Part shown: piece by piece, positions 5,877 through 10,814 of the stretch
Layout: each line of letters begins with the position of its first letter
Numbering within the stretch: position 1 is the stretch's first letter
DNA from: Pseudomonadota bacterium
Lineage (GTDB): Bacteria; Pseudomonadota; Gammaproteobacteria; Burkholderiales; Rhodocyclaceae
Direction: 5' to 3'
Assembly (NCBI GenBank): GCA_021811225.1
Contig: JAJZPJ010000087.1
Coordinates: 1-10,814, forward strand
Length of the DNA stretch: 10,814 nucleotides
Made by a program: the position numbers and the translations under genes
The notes under the pieces: generated by a model
Told to the model about the DNA's origin: nothing
Database searches by the model: none
The model's input: only the letters and a program-made list of their open reading frames with translations

Positions 5877-6503
5877 ATGAAATTCTTCTTCGACCTGTTG
5901 CCCGTCGCGCTCTTCTTCGCCGCCTTCAAGATTTCGGAAGCCCACGCCCAGGCCGCCGCCAGCCTGGTCAGCCAGGTACTCGGCGTGGTCGGTCTGGGCG
6001 CCGGGATCGCGGTCAAGCAAGGACCGATCATGGTCGCCACGCTGGTGGTCATACTCGCCACCGCCCTGCAGATCGGCTGGGTCCGGCTGCGCCACGGTCG
6101 GGTCGACAAGATGCTCTGGCTGAGCCTCTTCCTGGTGGTGTTCTTCGGCGGCCTGACCCTGATTCTCCACGACGAGGTCTTCATCAAGTGGAAGCCGACG
6201 GTGCTCTATTGGGCGTTCGCTGCGGCGCTCCTGGTCTCCGAGCGCCTGATGAACAAGAACCTGATCCGCAACATGCTCGAAGCCCAGATGCGCTTGCCCG
6301 AACCGGTCTGGCGCCGGCTCAATCTCGCCTGGGTCGGCTTCTTCGCGCTGATGGGCATACTCAACCTGCTGATCGCCTTCGCCTTCCACCTATCCACCGA
6401 GGTCTGGGTGAATTTCAAGCTGTTCGGCAGCATGGGGCTGATGCTGGCCTTCGTCGTGATCCAGGGCATGTTCCTGTCGAAATATCTCGAGGAGAAGCCG
6501 TGA
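5877..6503 (+). CDS. yciB: Inner-membrane septation/envelope protein YciB (IspA family)
   Basis: 208 aa, ATG at 5877, TGA at 6501-6503. YciB is a polytopic inner-membrane protein linked to septation and envelope integrity, with no known enzymatic activity. About five or six hydrophobic segments are visible: near residues 3-20, 50-67, 79-96, 107-121, 148-170 and 181-199. The family landmarks FIKWKPTVLYW (102-112) and VNFKLFGSMGL (178-188) are intact. Compared with the enterobacterial protein of about 180 residues it carries extra sequence around 22-48 (Ala/Gly/Val-rich), as I recall from betaproteobacterial versions. No Shine-Dalgarno is evident, in line with the suspected leaderless start. 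The stop overlaps the yciI start by one base (TGATG). Confidence 0.93.
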   Translation: MKFFFDLLPVALFFAAFKISEAHAQAAASLVSQVLGVVGLGAGIAVKQGPIMVATLVVILATALQIGWVRLRHGRVDKMLWLSLFLVVFFGGLTLILHDEVFIKWKPTVLYWAFAAALLVSERLMNKNLIRNMLEAQMRLPEPVWRRLNLAWVGFFALMGILNLLIAFAFHLSTEVWVNFKLFGSMGLMLAFVVIQGMFLSKYLEEKP

Positions 6504-6805
6504 TGCGCTACATCCTGTTCGGCGAAGACGCGCCCGACGGCCTGGCAAAGCGCCTGACGGTGCGCGCTGCGCACCGCGCCAGGCTCGACCAGCTGCAGTC
6601 CGAGGGACGCCTGGTGCTGGCCGGACCGATGCCGGCGATCGACGCGCAGGATCCCGGCCCGGCCGGCTTCTTCGGCAGCCTGATCATCGCCGAATTCGCC
6701 TCGCTGGCAGCGGCCCAGGACTGGCTGGCGGCGGACCCCTACGTCACCGAAGGCGTGTATGTCCGCACCTCGGTACGGCCCTTCAAGCAGGTCTATCCGC
6801 AGTGA
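6503..6805 (+). CDS. yciI: YciI family protein
   Basis: 100 aa, ATG at 6503, TGA at 6803-6805. It is a small cytoplasmic ferredoxin-like alpha/beta protein. The family is defined by a His-Asp pair seen here as H24 (RAAHRARLDQL) and D78 (WLAADPYVTEGVY), proposed as a catalytic site, although the reaction of most members is unknown. The conserved elements GRLVLAGP (35-42) and the final strand VRPFKQV are present. GGAG at 6491-6494 serves as ribosome site, and the start overlaps the yciB stop as TGATG, so translation is probably coupled. A GTG directly before the ATG is an alternative start. The stop overlaps the bolA start by four bases. Confidence 0.92.
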   Translation: MRYILFGEDAPDGLAKRLTVRAAHRARLDQLQSEGRLVLAGPMPAIDAQDPGPAGFFGSLIIAEFASLAAAQDWLAADPYVTEGVYVRTSVRPFKQVYPQ

Positions 6806-7065
6806 CGGTCATCTCCCGGATGCGCGAACGGCTCGCCGTCCTCTCGCCGCAGCAGCTCGAGATCGCGGACGACAGCGCCAAGCACGCCGGCCACGCCGGC
6901 GCCGCCAGCGGCGGCGGCCACTACCGCATGAGCATCGTCTCGCCGCTGTTCGCCGGCTTGCCCACCCTCGCCCGTCATCGCCTGGTATACGACGCCCTCG
7001 GCGCCATGATGAAGCGGGAGATCCACGCGCTTAGCATCGTCGCCAGAACGCCCGAAGAGGGCTGA
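6802..7065 (+). CDS. bolA: BolA family protein
   Basis: 87 aa from GTG at 6802, which overlaps the yciI stop as GTGA; an internal ATG at 6820 would drop six residues. BolA proteins have a class II KH-like fold, partner with monothiol glutaredoxins to hold a [2Fe-2S] cluster, and affect cell shape and stress responses. The signature FAGLPTLARHRLVYDAL (50-66) includes the invariant H59, and the end MKREIHALSI (70-79) is typical. A Gly/Ala/His-rich loop at 28-40 lies where BolA loop ligands occur. The gene closes a translationally coupled trio with yciB and yciI; no terminator follows directly. Which BolA subtype it is (BolA or IbaG) was not resolved; the RHRLVY motif favours classical BolA. Confidence 0.93.
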   Translation: MTVISRMRERLAVLSPQQLEIADDSAKHAGHAGAASGGGHYRMSIVSPLFAGLPTLARHRLVYDALGAMMKREIHALSIVARTPEEG

Positions 7066-7097
7066 GCGGCGTCGTAGGAAAAGGCCGGCGGGCGGGG

Positions 7098-7103
7098 TAT
7101 TAT
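7098..7103 (+). promoter_or_regulatory. Possible -10 element upstream of the small membrane protein gene
   Basis: TATTAT (5 of 6) stands in a GC-rich gap 33 bases after bolA, in the loop of a CGGG/CCCG hairpin. No clear -35 is present. Initiation near 7110 would give a leader of about 86 nt that carries the CGTTC repeats. Confidence 0.3.
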
Positions 7104-7138
7104 GCCCGGGCGAGAGCAGGAGCCAGGAACGATACCGG

Positions 7139-7177
7139 TCGTTCAGGATCGTTCGAATCGTTCGATTGCGCCGTTCA
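7139..7177 (+). repeat. Iterated CGTTC repeats, including a perfect 9-bp tandem duplication
   Basis: ATCGTTCGA occurs twice head-to-tail at 7148-7156 and 7157-7165. Related copies flank it: TCGTTCA at 7139-7145 and CCGTTCA at 7171-7177. Four CGTTCR units thus lie within 39 bases directly before the small membrane protein gene. It could be a regulator-binding array, an RNA element, or simple local duplication. Confidence 0.6.
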
Positions 7178-7195
7178 ACCATTCTGGATGAGCTC

Positions 7196-7405
7196 ATGTT
7201 TGCTCAGATCGTCTTCGTCTCGGCAGCCCTGTTGGCGGGGGTCATAGTCACCGTGCTGCTGATCGTCCTGCGGCGCGAGCGGAAGCGAGCCAAACCCGCG
7301 CCGGCGGCGCCGCGACGCTACGTGGAAACGAACGCCGACAAGACCATGGTGATCAGCCGCGAAGAGGTCGATGCGATGCTCAAGGAGAGACAAGCGCGGA
7401 CATGA
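7196..7405 (+). CDS. Small single-pass membrane protein, unknown function
   Basis: 69 aa from the ATG at 7196 (an in-frame TTG at 7166 is less likely), TGA at 7403-7405. Residues 3-25 form one hydrophobic helix (IVFVSAALLAGVIVTVLLIVL), followed at once by a strongly basic patch RRERKRAK, which predicts a short N-terminus outside and a cytoplasmic tail. The tail has a Pro/Ala linker and an amphipathic, acidic segment, ISREEVDAMLKERQ (53-66), that may be a docking helix. I do not recognise the family. The ribosome site is weak (GGATGAG). It lies between bolA and the secreted PPIase, so a link to envelope function is possible but only by position. Codon use matches its neighbours. Confidence 0.65.
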   Translation: MFAQIVFVSAALLAGVIVTVLLIVLRRERKRAKPAPAAPRRYVETNADKTMVISREEVDAMLKERQART

Positions 7406-7557
7406 GCGCCGGCATCCTCGTCTCGAACATCGGCGGTAGCGCTCACGGACCGCGATGATCAATGCCGAGGACCGGCACTCCGGCTCAGTCGCTGCCGCTG
7501 CCCGCCAGGCACCAGGCCTGCGGCGCAGACGCGAATACATTTCCACATCGCTTGGTG

Positions 7558-7563
7558 TATGAT
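7558..7563 (+). promoter_or_regulatory. Weak candidate -10 for the PPIase gene
   Basis: TATGAT (5 of 6) lies about 80 bases ahead of the PPIase ATG, with a poor -35 candidate (AATACA at 7534-7539, 18-bp spacing). The gap 7406-7645 otherwise holds only tiny overlapping ORFs. Confidence 0.25.
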
Positions 7564-7645
7564 GCGCGTGGCGCTGAAGAAACGGTTTTCTATGTCACGC
7601 GCATGACTGCACAACCAACCCGACCCAACCTGCAAGGAAAGACTG

Positions 7646-8443
7646 ATGAACCGCTTTCTGATCCGCTCCTCCCTCGTTGCGCTGGCCGCAGTTCTGGTCA
7701 TGGCCCCCGCTTTCGCCAAGGAGGATAGTGGCAAGACCATTGCCACGGTAAATGGCAAGGCCATTCCCAAAAGTCGCGCCGACGCACTGATTGCCGCCCA
7801 GACCGCACAAGGTCAGGCCGACACGCCGGAACTGCAAAAGGCGGTACGCGAGGAACTGATCCGGCGCGAAGTCCTCGCCCAGGAAGCCGTCAAGAAGGGC
7901 TTCGACAAGAATCCGCTGGTCCGGGGCGAAATGGAACTGGCGCGGCAAAGCGTGCTGATCAACGCCTACATGCAGAACTACGTGAAGACCCATCCGATCA
8001 GCGAGGACGCGATCAAGAAGGAATACGCGGCGATCAAGGCCCAACTGGGCGACAAGGAGTACAAGGCCCGCCACATTCTGGTCGGAACCGAAGCCGAGGC
8101 CAAGGACATCATCGCCAAGCTCAATAAGGGCGAAAAATTCGCCGACCTCGCCAAACTGTCCAAGGATCCCGGCTCCAAGGATCGCGGCGGCGAACTCGGC
8201 TGGGCGGCACCGTCGAGCTACGTGAAGCCTTTCGCCGATGCCCTGGTCAAATTGAAGAAGGGCCACTTCACCGAGACTCCGGTGAAGACCGACTTCGGCT
8301 ACCACGTCATCATGCTCGAAGACACCCGCGAACTGAAGCTGCCCTCGCTCGCGGAAGCCAAGCCCAAGCTGGTGCAGCGCCTGCAGCAGCAGATGGTGGA
8401 GAAACACGTGCTCGACTTGCGCAACAAGGCCAAGGTCGATTGA
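7646..8443 (+). CDS. Secreted parvulin-type peptidyl-prolyl cis-trans isomerase
   Basis: 265 aa, ATG at 7646 with AAGGA at 7634-7638, TGA at 8441-8443. A Sec signal peptide is clear: basic MNRFLIR, a hydrophobic core, and a cleavage site after AFA (residue 24), so the enzyme is periplasmic. Residues about 30-130 are a helical SurA/PrsA-like chaperone segment beginning TIATVNGKAIPKSRADALI. Residues about 138-228 are the parvulin domain, with ARHILV (H143), GEKFADLAKLSKDPGSKDRGGELGW, FADAL and FGYHVIML (H220). It should assist folding of exported proteins by isomerising X-Pro bonds. Only one parvulin domain is present, unlike SurA with two, so it is closer to the PpiC/PrsA-like stand-alone type common in betaproteobacteria. 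It is followed by two hairpins. Confidence 0.92.
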   Translation: MNRFLIRSSLVALAAVLVMAPAFAKEDSGKTIATVNGKAIPKSRADALIAAQTAQGQADTPELQKAVREELIRREVLAQEAVKKGFDKNPLVRGEMELARQSVLINAYMQNYVKTHPISEDAIKKEYAAIKAQLGDKEYKARHILVGTEAEAKDIIAKLNKGEKFADLAKLSKDPGSKDRGGELGWAAPSSYVKPFADALVKLKKGHFTETPVKTDFGYHVIMLEDTRELKLPSLAEAKPKLVQRLQQQMVEKHVLDLRNKAKVD

Positions 8444-8451
8444 ACCGACGA

Positions 8452-8470
8452 AGGCCCGGTCTGCGGGCCT
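8452..8470 (+). terminator. First hairpin after the PPIase gene
   Basis: Perfect 7-bp stem AGGCCCG (8452-8458) / CGGGCCT (8464-8470) with a 5-base loop, starting 9 bases after the stop. No T-run follows, so it probably protects the 3' end or supports the stronger hairpin downstream. Confidence 0.45.
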
Positions 8471-8479
8471 CGATAGAAG

Positions 8480-8505
8480 AAACGGGAGCCTCGGCTCCCG
8501 TTTTT
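8480..8505. terminator. Bidirectional intrinsic terminator between the PPIase gene and purL
   Basis: AAACGGGAGC (8480-8489) pairs perfectly with GCTCCCGTTT (8494-8503) around a CTCG tetraloop, followed by a T-run at 8501-8505 on the plus strand. Read on the minus strand the same stem is followed by TTTCTTC, so it can end purL transcripts as well. It lies midway between the two convergent stop codons. Confidence 0.9.
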
Positions 8506-8521
8506 CGTTGCGGCGCTCCCG

Positions 8522-10814
8522 CTATTCAAGCCATTTTCGCGCGTTGGCGAACATCGAGAGCCACGGCGACTCCTCGCCCCAGTCCTGCGGATGCCAGGAC
8601 ATCTGCAGGCTGCGGAAGACGCGCTCGGGATGCGGCATCATGACGGTGAAGCGGCCGTCGGCGGTGGTGACGCCGGCCACGCCGTCGGCGGAGCCGTTGG
8701 GGTTGGCCGGATAGCGCATCGTCACGTTGCCGCGGTTGTCGACATAGCGCAGCGCCGTCACCGGTTTGGCGCCGGAGGCGAACTCGGCGCGGCCCTCGCC
8801 GTGGGAGACCACCACCGGCAGGCGCGAGCCGCCCATGCCGGCGAGAAACAGCGAGGGCGACTCGGGGATGTCCACCAGGGACAGCCTCGCCTCGAACTGT
8901 TCGCTGCGGTTCCTGAGGAAACTGGGCCAGGCCTCGGCGCCGGGGATGATTTCCTTCAGCTGGCTCATCATCTGGCAGCCGTTGCAAACGCCCAGCGCGA
9001 AGCTGTTCTCGCGCGCGAAGAAGGCGGCGAACTGGTCGCGCAGCCTGGCGTTGAACAGGATCGACTTGGCCCAGCCCTGGCCCGCGCCCAGCACGTCGCC
9101 GTAGGAGAAGCCGCCCGCCGCCGCCAGCCCGTGGAAGTCGGTGAGCACCACGCGCCCCGCCTGCAGGTCGGACATATGCACGTCGTGAGCAGCGAAGCCG
9201 GCGCGCTCGAAGGCCGCCGCCATCTCCACCTGGCCGTTCACGCCCTGCTCCCGCAGCACCGCGATCTTGGGTCGCGCGCCGGTCGCGACGTGCGCCGTGG
9301 CCGGCCGGAAGCTGAGGACCGGCGAGAGGCCCGGATCGGCGGCGTCCAGCGACGAATCGAACTCCTCCTGGGCGCAGGCCGGGTCGTCGCGCAGGGCAGC
9401 GATCCGGTAGCTGGTCTCGGACCAGGCGCGCATGAGTTCGCTGCGCGGCGCAGAAAAGGCCCGCTTGGCGTTGCGCCAGATGCGCACTTCGTCCGAGCCG
9501 TTGGGCTCGCCGATGAAGTGGGCGACGCCGCCCAGCTCATGAGCGCGCAAGCTGTCCATGACGCGGTTCCGCTCGGCGCGCCGGATCTGCAGCACCGCGC
9601 CCAGTTCCTCGTTGAACAGCGCGGCAATCAGCCGGTCGAACAAGCGGCCCTCGACGGTCTCCGGGGCGCGCTCCAGCCCGTCCACGTCGTTCATCAGCGG
9701 ATCGAAGCACAGCGTGTCGAGGTTCAGCGAGACGCCGCAATGGCCGGCGAAGGCCATCTCGCAGACGGCGGCGAACAGGCCGCCGTCGGAGCGGTCGTGG
9801 TAGGCGAGGATCAGGCCCTCGGCGTTCAGCTTCCGGATCGCGGCAAAAAAACGCTTCAGCAGCAGCGGGTCGGCGTCGGGCGCCCGGTTGTCGGTGCCGC
9901 CATAGACCTGCGCCAGCGCCGAGCCGCCCAGCCGGTTCCGGCCCGCCCCCAGGTCGAGCAGGATCAGTTCGGTCTCGCCAGCGTCGGTGACGAGCTGGGG
10001 CGTCAGGGTGCGGCGCGCATCGAGGCAGGGGGCGAAGGCGGTGATGATCAGGGACAGCGGCGCGACCACGCGCTTGGTCAGTCCGCCCTCGGTCCAGGTG
10101 GTCTTCATCGACAGCGAATCCTTGCCCACCGGGATCGCCAGCCCCAGTTGCGGGCAGAACTCCAGCGCCACCGCGCGCACCGTGTCGAACAGCGCCGCGT
10201 CCTCCGTGCCCTCGCCGTGGCCGGCGGCCGCCATCCAGTTGGCCGAGAGCTTGACCGAGGCGAGATCGACCGCGGCCGCCGCCAGATTGGTCAGCGCCTC
10301 GCCCACCGCCATGCGCCCGGCGGCGGGCGCATCGACCAGGGCCAGCGGCGTGCGCTCGCCGATGGCGAAGGCTTCGCCGAGATTCGTGTGAAAGCCCATC
10401 GCGGTCACCGCGCAATCGGCCACCGGCACCTGCCACGGCCCGACCATCTGGTCGCGCGCGCTCATGCCGCCGACGCTGCGATCGCCGATGGTGATCAGGA
10501 AATTCTTGGACGCGACGCTGGGCAGACGCAGCACCCGGAACGCCGCCTCCGTGACGTCGATCTGCTGCAGATCCAGCGCCGGCAGGGTGCTCGCCGCGTG
10601 CGTGGCGGTGCGCTGCAGCCGCGGCGCGCGCCCGAGCAGCATTTCGAGCGGCATGGCCACCGCGTCGTTGCCGAAGTGCCGGTCATGGACCACCAGGCGG
10701 CCGTCGTCGGTGGCGCTGCCCAGCACCGCGAACGGGCAGCGCTCGCGCTCGCACAGGGCGCGGAATTCGTCCAGGCGCTCGGGCGCGATCGCCAGCACGT
10801 AGCGCTCCTGCGCC
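8522..10814 (-). CDS. purL: Phosphoribosylformylglycinamidine synthase PurL, C-terminal part (5' end beyond window)
   Basis: 763 residues are present, ending at TAG (8524-8522); the frame continues past the window edge (QERYVLAIAPE at the start), so no start codon is seen. This is the large single-chain PurL of proteobacteria, about 1,300 aa in full. It uses ATP and glutamine to convert FGAR to FGAM in purine synthesis. Visible parts: the second half of the synthetase region, with TIGDRSVGG, PVGKDSLSMKT and AYHDRSDGGLFAAVCEMAF; and a C-terminal class I glutamine amidotransferase domain from about PKIAVLREQGVNG. The latter has FSYGDVLGAG, the nucleophile Cys in GVCNGCQMM (codon 8986-8984), and the His-Glu of MPHPERVFR (codons near 8632 and 8626). 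Nothing is broken in the visible part. It converges on the PPIase gene across the shared terminator. Confidence 0.97.
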   Translation of the reverse strand, partial: AQERYVLAIAPERLDEFRALCERERCPFAVLGSATDDGRLVVHDRHFGNDAVAMPLEMLLGRAPRLQRTATHAASTLPALDLQQIDVTEAAFRVLRLPSVASKNFLITIGDRSVGGMSARDQMVGPWQVPVADCAVTAMGFHTNLGEAFAIGERTPLALVDAPAAGRMAVGEALTNLAAAAVDLASVKLSANWMAAAGHGEGTEDAALFDTVRAVALEFCPQLGLAIPVGKDSLSMKTTWTEGGLTKRVVAPLSLIITAFAPCLDARRTLTPQLVTDAGETELILLDLGAGRNRLGGSALAQVYGGTDNRAPDADPLLLKRFFAAIRKLNAEGLILAYHDRSDGGLFAAVCEMAFAGHCGVSLNLDTLCFDPLMNDVDGLERAPETVEGRLFDRLIAALFNEELGAVLQIRRAERNRVMDSLRAHELGGVAHFIGEPNGSDEVRIWRNAKRAFSAPRSELMRAWSETSYRIAALRDDPACAQEEFDSSLDAADPGLSPVLSFRPATAHVATGARPKIAVLREQGVNGQVEMAAAFERAGFAAHDVHMSDLQAGRVVLTDFHGLAAAGGFSYGDVLGAGQGWAKSILFNARLRDQFAAFFARENSFALGVCNGCQMMSQLKEIIPGAEAWPSFLRNRSEQFEARLSLVDIPESPSLFLAGMGGSRLPVVVSHGEGRAEFASGAKPVTALRYVDNRGNVTMRYPANPNGSADGVAGVTTADGRFTVMMPHPERVFRSLQMSWHPQDWGEESPWLSMFANARKWLE

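Noticed and set aside
5307..6389. 360-codon minus-strand frame antisense to msrB and yciB
   Set aside because: Shadow of two certain genes; rich in Glu/His/Gln from reversed codons. Only its last 23 codons, which lie in intergenic DNA, were kept as a separate candidate.
9537..10436. 299-codon minus-strand frame within purL
   Set aside because: Alternative frame of purL, dominated by Arg/Gly/Ala; purL is unmistakable in the other frame.
1..10814. Mobile element, defence system, CRISPR array or biosynthetic cluster
   Set aside because: No transposase, integrase, nuclease, spacer-repeat pattern, tRNA-associated direct repeats or secondary-metabolite genes were found; gene content and codon use are uniformly housekeeping.

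Overview
The window reads as ordinary, dense, GC-rich proteobacterial chromosome, most likely a betaproteobacterium (Rhodocyclales or Nitrosomonadales are my guess). The basis is the DUF2863-family gene, the beta-type DadA and YciB sequences, the yciB-yciI-bolA-parvulin-purL order, and high-GC codon use throughout. No rRNA, tRNA, transposase, phage gene, CRISPR array or other mobile signature was found. I see no convincing new multi-gene system. The points worth a second look are mostly regulatory or concern small ORFs.

Layout. Positions 1-122 are the 3' end of moeA (molybdenum cofactor synthesis), followed by a GC hairpin. A near-consensus sigma70 promoter (165-193) then drives a long leader and a membrane-anchored lytic-transglycosylase-like gene (412-1116). 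A small S4-type RNA-binding gene (1154-1441, minus) converges on it. It is divergent from a plus-strand pair: a DUF2863 protein (1563-2726) and a TPR plus SAM-methyltransferase fusion (2741-4075). The methyltransferase overlaps tail-to-tail by 16 bp with dadA (4060-5307, minus), a D-amino acid dehydrogenase. dadA is preceded by a 23-codon ORF that overlaps its start codon.

From 5439 a plus-strand run carries msrB (methionine sulfoxide repair), yciB (inner-membrane septation/envelope protein), yciI and bolA. The last three are linked by overlapping stop and start codons. They are followed by a 69-aa single-pass membrane protein and a secreted parvulin-type prolyl isomerase (7646-8443). Two hairpins, one a strong terminator able to work on both strands, separate this run from purL (minus), whose C-terminal 763 residues fill the window to its right edge.

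How the genes fit together. Several products concern the envelope: the transglycosylase, YciB, the small membrane protein, the periplasmic PPIase, and DadA through D-alanine catabolism. MsrB and BolA belong to oxidative-stress and Fe-S physiology. MoeA and PurL are unrelated core biosynthesis. The arrangement looks like neighbouring housekeeping genes rather than a single pathway.
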